Shown here: positions 35,760 to 45,545 of the stretch, one piece after another | Position numbering within the stretch: position 1 is the first letter of the stretch | How the letters are laid out: each line of letters begins with the position of its first letter | Source of the DNA: Psychromonas marina | Lineage (GTDB): Bacteria; Pseudomonadota; Gammaproteobacteria; Enterobacterales; Psychromonadaceae | Reading direction: 5' to 3' | Assembly: GCF_030161115.1 (NCBI RefSeq) | Contig: NZ_BSPQ01000021.1 | Coordinates: 55,781-119,780, forward strand | Length of the DNA: 64,000 nt | Program-made: the position numbers and the translations under genes | Notes under the pieces: generated by a model | What the model saw: the letters and a program-made list of their open reading frames with translations, nothing else | Databases searched by the model: none | Told to the model about the DNA's origin: nothing

Positions 35760-36281
35760 TTAACCATCTACAGGATTAAGTGGTGTTGGCAGTATTAGTT
35801 GATAAAAGCCAAGGTCGAGCCAATGTCCAAATTTAAATGCAGCGTGTTTAATCGTCCCAGAGTGACTAAAGCCTAAGCGCTCATGTAAAATGATACTACC
35901 TTGATTCTGTATATCAATGGCACCGATCATGGTGTGATATTGCTGCTCTGTCGCGGCAATAATTAATTTTTCTAACAAAATCCGCCCAAGTCCCCTGCCT
36001 CTATAAAGCTGATTGATATAAACAGAGTGTTCAACCGTATATTTGTAAGCGGGATGCGGACGAAATGCACCATAACTCGCAAACCCTAATAAGTGACCAT
36101 CTTCATCTACGGCCCCAATCACCGGGAAATTATTTTTCTGTTTCACTTTAAACCACTCAACCATACTTTCAATTTTTCGAGGTTGATAATCATAAAGTGC
36201 GGTTGAATTCATTATCGCATCATTGAAAATATCTAAAATAGCGCTTGCATGCTGCTCATGGGTACATTGAATAAATTGCAT
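35760..36281 (-). CDS. GNAT-family N-acetyltransferase, PAT/MnaT-like
   Basis: 173 aa. The opening FIQCTHEQHASAILDIFNDAIMNSTALYDYQPR and SVYINQLYRGRGLGRILLEKL (acetyl-CoA loop, RGRGLG) match the phosphinothricin/methionine-sulfone acetyltransferase group. These acetylate amino-group containing antimetabolites. The RBS TGGAGAT is strong. A short gap (55 bp) to the SDR gene upstream suggests one operon. Confidence 0.85.
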   Translation of the reverse strand: MQFIQCTHEQHASAILDIFNDAIMNSTALYDYQPRKIESMVEWFKVKQKNNFPVIGAVDEDGHLLGFASYGAFRPHPAYKYTVEHSVYINQLYRGRGLGRILLEKLIIAATEQQYHTMIGAIDIQNQGSIILHERLGFSHSGTIKHAAFKFGHWLDLGFYQLILPTPLNPVDG

Positions 36282-36336
36282 TATTTATCTCCAGATAATG
36301 ATATCGATAATATAGTGGTTTAATTTCTACTTGTAT

Positions 36337-37017
36337 CTACTCAATTTCAACCGGGGGGCGAAACGTGAGTTCATGGACAATGACATCCTTCGGATTAGAT
36401 AATAATTGACTAATCATTGTCGCGACGCTTTCAGGGCTCATATATTGTGGGCGCGCTTGCTCTCGAAAATTGGTATTAGTGCCGCCGGGATATACTGCGG
36501 TGACTTTGATCCCATTGGGTTGCGCCTCCTTCATCAGTACATTATTCAAGCCCGCAAATCCTTGCTTCATTGCCGTATATATACCCATTGTTTCATTACT
36601 GCGTTTAGCCACGGTACTGATCACATTAATAATGTATCCGGACTGTCGAGGTAACATCTCCTGCATCGCTTCACGACACAACAAATAGGGTGCACGAAGG
36701 TTAATTGCATATTGTTGCTCAAACTCTTCCAAGCTTGTCTCCGCTAATGCACACTTACGTGTATTGATACCCGCATTATTAATCAGCACATCAATACGTC
36801 CTAAATTCTGTTTCGCATTTTGAAAAAGTTCGATAACCACGTCAGCGTTACTTAAATCACCGCTTTGTCCAAAACAGCCCGTTTCTTCCATTAATTGCTG
36901 TAATAATGTCTCATCTCTTCCCGTTGCAAAAACCTGATAGCCCTTATTGCACAGTTCAACGACTAAAGCTCGTCCGATACCTCTCGTGGCACCAGTGATA
37001 AAAACACCTTGGTTCAT
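36337..37017 (-). CDS. Short-chain dehydrogenase/reductase (SDR)
   Basis: 226 aa. Cofactor site TGATRGIGRALV, NNAG, VISTVAKRS with catalytic Ser, and YTAMK (YxxxK). It lies just upstream of the GNAT gene, both on the minus strand. The substrate is not recognised. It differs in sequence from the SDR at 22812. Confidence 0.9.
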   Translation of the reverse strand: MNQGVFITGATRGIGRALVVELCNKGYQVFATGRDETLLQQLMEETGCFGQSGDLSNADVVIELFQNAKQNLGRIDVLINNAGINTRKCALAETSLEEFEQQYAINLRAPYLLCREAMQEMLPRQSGYIINVISTVAKRSNETMGIYTAMKQGFAGLNNVLMKEAQPNGIKVTAVYPGGTNTNFREQARPQYMSPESVATMISQLLSNPKDVIVHELTFRPPVEIE

Positions 37018-37334
37018 AATGTGTATCCTATAAATATCTAAGTCGCATGAATCGTTATTTCATCGTATCAATGTTTTTTTAAAAATACAGCCTTAACATT
37101 TAGTTATATCACCTCAATAAGTAATTACTCATAATATTACGCAGGAAAATTCGCCTAGAGCAAAGCGTAATGTAGTTAACCAGTGCGTCGAATGAGAACA
37201 TTGAGATGCCACTTCCCAAGGAATGTAACAGGTTAAATTATTTAGTTTGCTCTTAATCTGATCCATTTTACATAAGCCTTCGTAAATATCAGGGACGCTC
37301 AAAACAATAAATGTAATTTACTAAGGAGAGAACA
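37018..37334. promoter_or_regulatory. Divergent spacer between SDR and fasciclin genes
   Basis: About 315 bp with no gene; it must hold promoters for both divergent genes. No clear operator was recognised. Confidence 0.4.
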
Positions 37335-37388
37335 ATGTCTAATCAATTTACTGCAAAATTCATTAAAACCGTTAACGAGGAAAAAATT

Positions 37389-37886
37389 ATGTTCAAAAAA
37401 TTATCAGCAATGTTATTTGTGATCGCAGCGATTTTAACTTTTAGCCCACTCGTTTCAGCAGATCAACATGGTATGAAAAAAGACATCGTAGATGTTGCTG
37501 CAGAAAATGGCTCATTCACCACCCTTGTTGCGGCAGTAAAAGCGGCAGGCTTAGTTGATACGTTAAAGAGTAAAGGCCCATTCACTGTATTCGCACCAAC
37601 CGACGCAGCCTTTGCAAAACTCCCCGCTGGTACGGTAGACATGCTTTTAAAGCCTGAGAACAAAGACAAACTGGTTGCTATCCTCACTTACCATGTGGTC
37701 GCAGCAAAAGTGATGGCGGCAGATGTTGTAAAATTAGACAGTGCTGACACGGTTCAAGGTGGCAAAGTGATGATCATGGTTAAAGATGGTAAAGTGATGA
37801 TCAATAATGCACAGGTCGTTACCGCTGATGTGAAAGCGAGCAATGGCGTTATTCATGTGATCGATACCGTGCTTATGCCAAAGTAA
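37389..37886 (+). CDS. Exported fasciclin (FAS1)-domain protein
   Basis: 165 aa from this start. Signal peptide [19 protein letters not shown] with cleavage after VSA, then a single FAS1 domain with both conserved boxes: [19 protein letters not shown] (H1) and [13 protein letters not shown] at the C-terminus. FAS1 proteins take part in adhesion or matrix binding. The start at 37389 (GAGGAAA site) is chosen because it gives a normal signal peptide; a second ATG at 37335 has an excellent AAGGAGAG site and would add 18 residues ([18 protein letters not shown]). Which is used is unsettled. Confidence 0.87.
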   Translation: MFKKLSAMLFVIAAILTFSPLVSADQHGMKKDIVDVAAENGSFTTLVAAVKAAGLVDTLKSKGPFTVFAPTDAAFAKLPAGTVDMLLKPENKDKLVAILTYHVVAAKVMAADVVKLDSADTVQGGKVMIMVKDGKVMINNAQVVTADVKASNGVIHVIDTVLMPK

Positions 37887-37914
37887 GGTAATAAGATAAT
37901 TCTATAGCGATTAT

Positions 37915-37949
37915 AAACAGGGGCAGTTTTTAACTGCCCCTGTTTTTCT
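37915..37949. terminator. Terminator after the fasciclin gene
   Basis: A GC-rich stem ACAGGGGCAGTT/AACTGCCCCTGT is followed by TTTTTCTTTT. It may also serve the convergent umuC from the other side. Confidence 0.85.
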
Positions 37950-38054
37950 TTTACATAACCGCCTTGATAGATAAAGACGCTTCCCGGTACAGACTCAATT
38001 TCTTCTCAATCATTTTTAGCATTAATACATCAGATTAAATATTCAATAACGCAG

Positions 38055-39311
38055 TTAACACAAGATAGGAGGAATATGTTGCCAGTTGGTTGTATATTGC
38101 GGTGTTAGCAGTTCACGGCGCATTCCCCATACTTGATTAATCCCTTGCGCCGCAAAAAAAGCACAGTCACTACCATAACGTTGGTTTATTTGATCAAGCA
38201 CTGACATTAGTGGCGTATTTTCTTGTGGAGGGACAAACAGATCCCACTGCTGATTTTTTTCACTACTTAGGTTTAATAATCCAACGCCTACCTTGTAATA
38301 GGCAACACCAGGTTTAAATAGCTGATTAATATTGTCTTTGATTGCCTTAAGTAGTTGTGTGGTATTATTTGTAGGAGGATTAAAGTGGCATAATATTTTA
38401 TAGCTACAGGGTGTTTCATCAAAGGGACTATTCGCTGCAAATACCATTAATGTCGCACACAGTGATTGTTGCTGTCTTGCTTTCACGGCTGCAATGCTGG
38501 CATGCTTCGCTAAGGCTTGATTAAGATGTTCACGATGTCTAATTCGCTTTCCCATACTACGTGTTGAAAATATCTGTAACTTATCGGCCCTGACGGTATC
38601 CCATGTTTTACACACTTCACCATTTAACTCTTTAATCGTGCGCTGCAGTTCAACGTTAAACCCTGCAGGCAGCTGATTGATGGTTAACGTACTCAGTTGG
38701 TAGACACTACAGATACTGTTTTGCTGCAATTTTTTAGCCGTTTTTCTACCGATTCCCCAAACATCCGCGGGCGATAATTGAGTAAACAGTTGCTTGGTTA
38801 ATGATTCATCATCAAGTACGCATACCCCATTAAACCCCGGCCATTTTTTAGCAATATGATTTGCGACCTTCGCGAGCGTTAATGTTTTACCGAACCCCAC
38901 ACAAACCGGTAAACGGGTCTCTTTCCATACTGCGCGTCGTATATTCTGAGCATGCGCAGCTAAATCAGGGATTGCTTGTGTGCAATGCTTAAAACTTAAG
39001 AATGATTCATCAATAGAATAGATATGTTGCTCAGGTGCAAAACGCGCGATGACTTGCATCATTTTATGGGAGAGATCCGCATACAACTCATAATTAGAGG
39101 AGCAGGCAATGATTCCCGACTTTTCGCATAGCTGCTTGGCTTTAAAATAGGGCTGAAATTTCTTAATACCTAATGCAATCGCCTGCTTGTTCGCCGCAAC
39201 AATACAACCATCATTGTTGGAAAGTACAATCATCGGCTTGCCACGCCAGTGTGGCCTAAACACTTGTTCCGCGCTGCAGTAAAATGAGTTTGCATCAACT
39301 AAAGCAAACAT
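38055..39311 (-). CDS. umuC: DNA polymerase V catalytic subunit UmuC
   Basis: 418-aa Y-family translesion polymerase subunit. DANSFYCSAEQ and SIDESFLSF carry the catalytic acids; the thumb (WGIGRKTAKKLQ) and the little-finger region are present. Length fits UmuC (about 422 aa). It overlaps umuD by one base (TAATG). It functions with processed UmuD' dimers to copy past lesions during the SOS response. Confidence 0.95.
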   Translation of the reverse strand: MFALVDANSFYCSAEQVFRPHWRGKPMIVLSNNDGCIVAANKQAIALGIKKFQPYFKAKQLCEKSGIIACSSNYELYADLSHKMMQVIARFAPEQHIYSIDESFLSFKHCTQAIPDLAAHAQNIRRAVWKETRLPVCVGFGKTLTLAKVANHIAKKWPGFNGVCVLDDESLTKQLFTQLSPADVWGIGRKTAKKLQQNSICSVYQLSTLTINQLPAGFNVELQRTIKELNGEVCKTWDTVRADKLQIFSTRSMGKRIRHREHLNQALAKHASIAAVKARQQQSLCATLMVFAANSPFDETPCSYKILCHFNPPTNNTTQLLKAIKDNINQLFKPGVAYYKVGVGLLNLSSEKNQQWDLFVPPQENTPLMSVLDQINQRYGSDCAFFAAQGINQVWGMRRELLTPQYTTNWQHIPPILC

Positions 39312-39721
39312 TAAATATTCACCGCTAATAACTGCGATGCACGATGACAGCGAATAGAGCGAATAACGACCCCCTCAATAGTGAACTGATCCTCTTCGTT
39401 AATTGCAATATCTTTATATTTAACATTGGCAGAGGCTAATAAACGCTGTGCGATATGCAATATTTTACAAATGAACTCACCATTGAGGTTAGCGACAATT
39501 ACATCCCCCTCTTTAACTGTCACATGACGATCTACAATCAAGATATCACCACTAAAAATACCGACACCTTGCATCGAATGACCATCGGCTTTGCCAATAA
39601 AGGTTGCACTTGGGTGCTCCACTAATAAGGCGTCAAGACTCAAAGGCAATTGTAAATAATCGCTGGCAGGACTTTCAAAACCGGTAATACCTGCGCTTGC
39701 TGTAATTGGAATAAATTTCAT
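39311..39721 (-). CDS. umuD: UmuD, SOS mutagenesis self-cleaving protein
   Basis: 136 aa. The Ala-Gly cleavage region lies in ITASAGITGFESP, the catalytic serine in GHSMQGVG and the catalytic lysine in GEFICKIL, as in LexA-like serine/lysine peptidases. After RecA-stimulated self-cleavage the product joins UmuC. A LexA box lies 29 bp upstream of the start codon. Confidence 0.95.
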   Translation of the reverse strand: MKFIPITASAGITGFESPASDYLQLPLSLDALLVEHPSATFIGKADGHSMQGVGIFSGDILIVDRHVTVKEGDVIVANLNGEFICKILHIAQRLLASANVKYKDIAINEEDQFTIEGVVIRSIRCHRASQLLAVNI

Positions 39722-39749
39722 AGCTATTTTATGGACACCTTACAATAAA

Positions 39750-39765
39750 CTGTATAAAAACACAG
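39750..39765. promoter_or_regulatory. LexA (SOS) box of umuDC
   Basis: CTGTATAAAAACACAG fits CTGT-N8-ACAG exactly. It lies in the umuD promoter. Confidence 0.9.
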
Positions 39766-39917
39766 TATCATTATAATTTAGATTCCAACAAGCACAAGTA
39801 ATTCCTATTTATGTCTAAATAACCAACAATAACGCTTATATTGGCTAAAAATAACCCTGTCACGATGATTTCACTTTAATAGCGTGAAAATTAAGAGGCT
39901 TACAACTTAAAGTTAAA

Positions 39918-39933
39918 CTGTACATACATACAG
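39918..39933. promoter_or_regulatory. Second, orphan LexA (SOS) box
   Basis: CTGTACATACATACAG again fits CTGT-N8-ACAG exactly, in the spacer between umuD and the sterol-desaturase-like gene. It is too far (about 210 bp) upstream of umuD for a standard site and precedes the gene at 40142 by about 210 bp. Confidence 0.8.
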
Positions 39934-40141
39934 TCACGCTGAAATTGGCAGTTTATTCTTATAAAGAGGCATTAGATGATAACGTGTATAAACATCTTTC
40001 TTTTCGAGATATTCGTTTGCTTATGATGTTTGCTTATGACAATACAGTGTAGTTTCCGCTAAACTATGATTTATCAGAGGGTTAAATGACGGCACAGCTG
40101 TTTCCCCGACTACCACCATAAAATAAGAGAGGTAATGAGAC
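39934..40141. other. Spacer after the orphan LexA box
   Basis: An open frame runs through this spacer (about 39945-40053, ending in MMFAYDNTV) and its translation, for example SYKEALDDNVYKHLSFRDIRL in the middle, looks protein-like, but it has no ATG with a ribosome site. A small SOS gene or a remnant is possible. Confidence 0.3.
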
Positions 40142-40957
40142 ATGGAATTCTTAATCAACTACCAACATATTCTTCGCCCCTCACTGTTTATTGTGTTGTT
40201 TGCTTTATTTGCCTACGCTGAGTTTTATTCTCCACTGAGTCGTCGTAGAACCTCTCGTCCACAGCAATGGTCAACAAACTTGGGGCTTGCCGTTATTAAT
40301 AGCCTCTTCATAAAATTGATTATTCCATTGCTCGCGGTTGGGGTCGCTTTGTATACCCATGAACATCAATTGGGTCTGTTTAATTATATCGACGCTAATT
40401 ACGTGTCACTTCCTTATGCCCTGGTTTTTCTTATCTCACTGCTGATATTAGATCTGATTATTTACTGCCAGCATGTGCTATTTCATAACGTGCCGCTACT
40501 ATGGCGATTACATCGTGTACATCACACTGAAATAGGGTTGGATGTGAGCTCCGCACTTCGCTTTCATCCGGTCGAAATACTGCTTTCAATGCTCATTAAA
40601 ATGTCCTTTGTTTTTTTATTGGGTGTCCCCGTAGCGGCAGTGATCGTATTTGAAATGCTATTAAACGCATTGGCGTTGTTTAATCACAGCAATCTTAAAT
40701 TGCCAAAGGAAGTAGATAAACAACTGCGCAAGGTGATTGTAACGCCAGAGGTGCATTGGATACATCATTCTCCAATTGTTAAAGAGACCAACAGTAATTA
40801 TGGTTTCAACCTGATTATTTGGGATAAACTATTCTCCACTTATATCAGCACCCCTAGAACAGAGTATCAAAATATGTCGCAGGGCTTATATCAATTTGGC
40901 TTGCAAAAAAGCCTGTCGTTTAAAGAGCTGTTAATTTTGCCTTTCAAAAAAAGATAA
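40142..40957 (+). CDS. Sterol desaturase / fatty acid hydroxylase family membrane protein
   Basis: 271 aa, four or more membrane segments and the eight-histidine diiron pattern of the family: HVLFH, HRVHH, FHPVE and HWIHH. Members hydroxylate or desaturate lipid substrates with oxygen; the bacterial substrate here is unknown. ATG preceded by GAGGTAATG-type site. It stands alone between the orphan SOS box and the ynj-type operon. Confidence 0.9.
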   Translation: MEFLINYQHILRPSLFIVLFALFAYAEFYSPLSRRRTSRPQQWSTNLGLAVINSLFIKLIIPLLAVGVALYTHEHQLGLFNYIDANYVSLPYALVFLISLLILDLIIYCQHVLFHNVPLLWRLHRVHHTEIGLDVSSALRFHPVEILLSMLIKMSFVFLLGVPVAAVIVFEMLLNALALFNHSNLKLPKEVDKQLRKVIVTPEVHWIHHSPIVKETNSNYGFNLIIWDKLFSTYISTPRTEYQNMSQGLYQFGLQKSLSFKELLILPFKKR

Positions 40958-41052
40958 ATTGCTGTTTTAAAATAAAGTTTACAAGTTATGGAAATTTAAT
41001 TGTTACTACACGGGTCTAGTTGTTATATCCGTATATTTACAAAGGAAGTGTG

Positions 41053-42213
41053 ATGAAGCAAGGAACAATCATGAAACCAATATTGACCAGTTTATTACTA
41101 TTAATTAGCAGCTTTACCTTTGCTAATCAATCCGATTGGCAAACAGTTACCGATAAAGCCAGAGGCCAAACCGTCTACTTTTTTGCATGGGCGGGCAGTA
41201 ACGAAATTAATAATTATTTACGCTGGGCGAACAAATCATTACAAGCACAATATGGCGTGACTTTAAAACATGTCAAAGTATCAGATGTTTCAGAATCGAT
41301 TAGCCAATTAGTCACTGAAAAAATAGCCAATAAAAACACCGATGGCCGTGTTGATATGCTTTGGGTTAATGGTGAAAACTTTAAATCAATGAAGCAGCAT
41401 CAACTTTTAGGTGCAGCTTTTGTTGAGCAACTGCCTAACTGGGAATTCGTTGATAAAACCCTACCCATTGATAATGACTTTGCAGAGCCAACGTTAGGAT
41501 TAGAAGCACCTTGGGGTGTAGGACAACTGGTCTTTATCTACGATAAACAAACGATTAAACAGCCACCGACAAGTTTTGTCGATCTGCTAGCCTATGCACA
41601 ACAGCACCCAGGAAAAATTAGCTACCCGAAACCGCCTGCATTTCATGGCACGAGTTTTCTAAAGGCGGCGTTATTGGAACTCAGTAATAATGATCCATTG
41701 TTATACCAAGCGGTAGATAGCAAAAATTTTGAAGCAATCAGCGCACCGTTATGGGAGTATTTAGATAAACTGCACCCATTAGCTTGGCAAAAAGGCGATC
41801 AGTTTCCCGCTAACGGTGGTGCAACATTGCAGATGTTAGACGATAAACAGTTAGATATTGCGATCTCATTTAACCCTAATGAAGTAATCAGCGCACAAGT
41901 CAATGGCACTTTAGCGACAACAACCGCAGCCTATGCAATGCAAGCAGGCGCCCTTTCTAATATACATTTTCTTGCTATCCCTTGGAATGCCAGTGCACGT
42001 GAAGGCGCATTAGTTGCGATTAACTTTTTGTTAAGCCCAGAAGCACAGTCTAGAAAAGGTGATTTAGCTATTTGGGGCGACCCAACGGTATTAGAGAAAC
42101 AACATATTACTGGCTCCGCGAAAGAAACGACGCTGTTTAAATCAATTCCTGAACCACATCCTAGTTGGCAAGCCGCATTAGAGCAGGAATGGCAAAAGCG
42201 TTACGGGCATTAA
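41053..42213 (+). CDS. ynjB: ABC transporter substrate-binding protein, YnjB-like
   Basis: 386-aa periplasmic solute-binding protein. A signal peptide ends near TFANQ; the mature chain starts WQTVTDKARGQTVYFFAWAGS, and contains RVDMLWVNGENF and APWGVGQLVFIYDK, matching the YnjB group (thiamine/polyamine-like type 2 fold). The start at 41053 is chosen for AAAGGAAG. It heads a ynjBCDF-type operon. The substrate is not established for the family. Confidence 0.87.
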   Translation: MKQGTIMKPILTSLLLLISSFTFANQSDWQTVTDKARGQTVYFFAWAGSNEINNYLRWANKSLQAQYGVTLKHVKVSDVSESISQLVTEKIANKNTDGRVDMLWVNGENFKSMKQHQLLGAAFVEQLPNWEFVDKTLPIDNDFAEPTLGLEAPWGVGQLVFIYDKQTIKQPPTSFVDLLAYAQQHPGKISYPKPPAFHGTSFLKAALLELSNNDPLLYQAVDSKNFEAISAPLWEYLDKLHPLAWQKGDQFPANGGATLQMLDDKQLDIAISFNPNEVISAQVNGTLATTTAAYAMQAGALSNIHFLAIPWNASAREGALVAINFLLSPEAQSRKGDLAIWGDPTVLEKQHITGSAKETTLFKSIPEPHPSWQAALEQEWQKRYGH

Positions 42214-42304
42214 TACACATATTATGATCACTAACTGGTGAACATTACTCGCGGTTGCTTAGGTAACCACTTATCTATTATCAAGAGAACGCTACGCCTG
42301 TTTT

Positions 42305-44047
42305 ATGTTGCTTGGCACCATAAACAGGCGAATACCTATTATGTATAAGTCATCATCCCCAGCCAGTATTAGCTTTAAATTATTAGTATTAGTGGCTATT
42401 TTCATCTGTTTCGTTCCGCTTTTTCCTGCACTACTGGGGTTATTCTCATCAGCTTTTGCTTATCTGCCCGCACTCGGATTAAAGCAGTTTTCACTGCTCG
42501 GCTTTGAACAACTAATACAATGGCCTGGCCTATTCGAATCTATTTTATTAACCTTACTGATCACCTTTTCGAGTACCTTTTTAGCGGCATTATTAAGCTT
42601 TGCGATTATCCAATCGATGTGGCAAAGCAAACGCTGGAAATGGATTGAAACCCTGCTCGCCCCTATTTTAGGACTACCGCATGTGACCTTTGCGATAGGT
42701 TTTGTCTTCCTGTTTAGCCCAAGTGGTTTGTTCAGTCGTGTGGTTGCACTACTAACCGGTGATAGCAGCAATGCAACGTGGAGTTTAATTCACGACCAAT
42801 ATGGGTTGGGTTTAATTATGTTGTTAACCTTAAAAGAGATCCCGTTTATCTTATTAATGAGCCTTGCACTGCTCAAACAATTGAACTTAAAACAAACGTT
42901 TCAAACGGCGCATAGCTTAGGTTATTCAACAAAACAGGCATGGCAAAAATTAATATTGCCACAGTGGTTAGTTAAAATTCGTTTTAGCTTGTTTGCGGTT
43001 GCGGCTTATAGCTTGTCGGTTGTTGATATTGCCCTGATCATTGGGCCAACAAAACCCTATCCGTTAGCCGTATTAGTATGGCAATGGTTTAATCACGCAG
43101 ATATTAACCATTACACAACCGCAAGTGCCGGCGCACTATTATTGATGCTGCTCGCTATTTTTACGTTAACAATGATAAGAGTATTTGAATGGCTAGTGGT
43201 GACTAAATGGCGTCATTGGTTAACTAACGGTCGTTATAGTTTACCCTTGCCAGGGGCGTTATCGGTTTATATTTGTTACGGCTTATCACTGCTTATATTA
43301 CCTATTCTTTTACTTTGGTCTGTCGCTTTTCGTTGGTCATTTCCTGCATTACTGCCAACAAATTGGTCCTTTAGTTATTGGATAGATGAATTAGGTTATG
43401 CAAGTGAGACGATTAATAACAGCGTGGTGATTGCATTAATCAGTGCATCAATCGCTTTATTGTTTGCGATTGTGATACATGAATTCAATGTCCGCCGCTC
43501 ACGACGTAAACATAGCGTTTATATACCTGATATATTAATTGCGTTGCCGATGCTCGCACCACAAATCTCGCTACTTTTTGGTTTGCAGATAACCGCGCTA
43601 TTAGTCCCACAACCGCACTATTACCTGTGGGTGTTATGGGCACATATTATTTTTACATTTCCTTATATCTACTTAGCATTAAATGGCGCTTATAAAAGTT
43701 ACGATAAACGCCTCGATAACGTCGCATTAAGCTTAGGGTTACATCCGCTTAAAGTGTGGTGGAAAATAAAACGTCCGCAACTGATGCCGGCAATACTGCT
43801 TGCTTGGGCCGTCGGTATGAGCGTCAGTTTGGCGCAATATTTACCAACTTTGATGCTCGGTGCTGGTCGAATCGCAACGATCACAACGGAAGCAGTCGCA
43901 CTAGCAAGTGGTCAGCAAAGACGACTCAGTGCAATCTATGCGTTATTACAAACCCTACTCCCGTTTATATTTTTTCTGTTAGCAGTTGGCTTAAGTCGCT
44001 ATTATACAAATAAAAATAATCAACAACATAGTGCAAGGACCAACTAA
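42305..44047 (+). CDS. ynjC: ABC transporter permease, YnjC-like, fused two-domain
   Basis: 580 aa, two tandem binding-protein-dependent permease domains in one chain (first about 10-300, second about 330-575), as in YnjC and ThiP-like permeases. EAA-like loops are visible near AHSLGYSTKQAWQKLILPQ and ALSLGLHPLKVWWKIKRPQ. The start is uncertain: ATG at 42305 or 42341, neither with a strong ribosome site. It ends two bases before the ATPase gene. Confidence 0.88.
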   Translation: MLLGTINRRIPIMYKSSSPASISFKLLVLVAIFICFVPLFPALLGLFSSAFAYLPALGLKQFSLLGFEQLIQWPGLFESILLTLLITFSSTFLAALLSFAIIQSMWQSKRWKWIETLLAPILGLPHVTFAIGFVFLFSPSGLFSRVVALLTGDSSNATWSLIHDQYGLGLIMLLTLKEIPFILLMSLALLKQLNLKQTFQTAHSLGYSTKQAWQKLILPQWLVKIRFSLFAVAAYSLSVVDIALIIGPTKPYPLAVLVWQWFNHADINHYTTASAGALLLMLLAIFTLTMIRVFEWLVVTKWRHWLTNGRYSLPLPGALSVYICYGLSLLILPILLLWSVAFRWSFPALLPTNWSFSYWIDELGYASETINNSVVIALISASIALLFAIVIHEFNVRRSRRKHSVYIPDILIALPMLAPQISLLFGLQITALLVPQPHYYLWVLWAHIIFTFPYIYLALNGAYKSYDKRLDNVALSLGLHPLKVWWKIKRPQLMPAILLAWAVGMSVSLAQYLPTLMLGAGRIATITTEAVALASGQQRRLSAIYALLQTLLPFIFFLLAVGLSRYYTNKNNQQHSARTN

Positions 44048-44049
44048 GA

Positions 44050-44718
44050 ATGAGTTTAACAATCAGTCATTTATCGGTTTTCAATAACCATAGTGAAAAT
44101 GATAACAATATTTTGATCGATGATTTTAGTGTCAGTGTCGATAAGGGCACGGTATTAACCTTGATGGGGCCAAGTGGCAGTGGAAAATCAACACTGCTGA
44201 GCATTATTGCAGGATTTGTCAGCCCAGACTTTCATTACACCGGCGAGATACTGTTAAACCAAAAGCGAATCGGGTCAGAAAAACCTGAAAATAGAAATAT
44301 CGGTATATTATTTCAAGATGATCTGCTTTTTCCACATTTGAGCGTATGTGAAAATTTAATGGTTGCTCTACCAAACAGCATAAAAGGAAAGCTGCGACGT
44401 GAGATTGCCTTGCAGACACTGCAACAAATTAACTTACAACACTTAGCGGATAGATCTACATTACAAATATCGGGTGGTCAAAAAGCAAGAGTCAGTGTTA
44501 TGCGCTTATTACTTGCAGAGCCCCACGCTGTATTACTCGATGAACCCTTTAGTAAATTAGATAAATCACTGCGCAGTGAGTTTCGCGATTGGTTATTTAC
44601 TGAATTAAAAAAACGTAACTTACCCACTATTTTAGTCACCCACGACAACGAAGACTGCCCAATAGGTCAAACAACATTACATTGGCCTTGGCATAAAGAG
44701 GAAACATTAGATGCTTGA
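44050..44718 (+). CDS. ynjD: ABC transporter ATP-binding protein, YnjD-like
   Basis: 222 aa. Walker A GPSGSGKST, Q-loop LFQDDLLFPHL, signature ISGGQKARVSVMRLL, Walker B AVLLDEP and switch His in ILVTHDN. It energises the YnjC-like permease. Compact, no regulatory domain. Its end overlaps the start of the next gene by 8 bp. Confidence 0.92.
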   Translation: MSLTISHLSVFNNHSENDNNILIDDFSVSVDKGTVLTLMGPSGSGKSTLLSIIAGFVSPDFHYTGEILLNQKRIGSEKPENRNIGILFQDDLLFPHLSVCENLMVALPNSIKGKLRREIALQTLQQINLQHLADRSTLQISGGQKARVSVMRLLLAEPHAVLLDEPFSKLDKSLRSEFRDWLFTELKKRNLPTILVTHDNEDCPIGQTTLHWPWHKEETLDA

Positions 44719-45340
44719 TCGCTATGCTATTCAAATTATAAAATCGCCACTACAACAGATAGCTATATTATTTGACCAGCGTGGCATGCGTGCAGACCAA
44801 GTCACTGTGCTTGGTTTTTTGCTAGGGTTATTAGCACTACCCAGTATTGCTTTTGAGTATTATTACCTTGGTTTATTGTTTATTATCATCAACCGAATAT
44901 TTGATGGCATAGATGGCGCCGTTGCACGTATTCAAGGCATTACCGATAGTGGTGGATTTTTAGATATTAGTTTAGATTTTCTCTTCTATTCACTCATTCC
45001 CTTTGCGTTTGTATTAGCAGATCCAAGCACTAATGCCGTCGCAGGCGCATTTTTGATTTTTTCGTTCATTGGTACTGGCAGTAGCTTTTTAGCCTTTGCA
45101 GTGATGGCCGGCAAGCAAGGAATAGAAAACCCTGTTTATCAGCACAAGTCACTTTATTATATCAGTGGCTTAACGGAAGGTACTGAAACTATTTTTTGTT
45201 TAATACTGTTCTGCCTCTTTCCTCAATACTTCGCAGCTATCGCTTATCTCTTTGCTAGCTTATGTTGGATAACGACATTTACAAGGATATGGAGTGGTTA
45301 CAATACACTTAAAACAGTAGCTACTAAGGCAAAAGAATAG
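44711..45340 (+). CDS. ynjF: CDP-alcohol phosphatidyltransferase family protein, YnjF-like
   Basis: 209-aa integral membrane enzyme. The active-site signature is intact: FDGIDGAVARIQGITDSG followed by GFLDISLD, fitting DG-x2-AR-x8-G-x3-D-x3-D. It transfers a phosphatidyl group to an alcohol acceptor. Its linkage to ynjBCD is conserved in other enterobacteria-like genomes and suggests the transported solute or its product is the acceptor or donor; that is inference. Confidence 0.88.
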   Translation: MLDRYAIQIIKSPLQQIAILFDQRGMRADQVTVLGFLLGLLALPSIAFEYYYLGLLFIIINRIFDGIDGAVARIQGITDSGGFLDISLDFLFYSLIPFAFVLADPSTNAVAGAFLIFSFIGTGSSFLAFAVMAGKQGIENPVYQHKSLYYISGLTEGTETIFCLILFCLFPQYFAAIAYLFASLCWITTFTRIWSGYNTLKTVATKAKE

Positions 45341-45545
45341 ATACATTATAATAGACTCGTTTATTTGCTTATAAGATGGAAAAGTAGATTTATCGTTCCT
45401 ATACTTTTTTGCAAACTAATCGCAATGAAACTAATGTATTGCTTAAATGATAAAGTGAAAATCATAATATCAGGGATAAGAGTTAAGATAGATCAGCAAG
45501 GATGCTTACGTTAGTTCTGTGCCTACTTCAAATAAGGAAAAAAGC

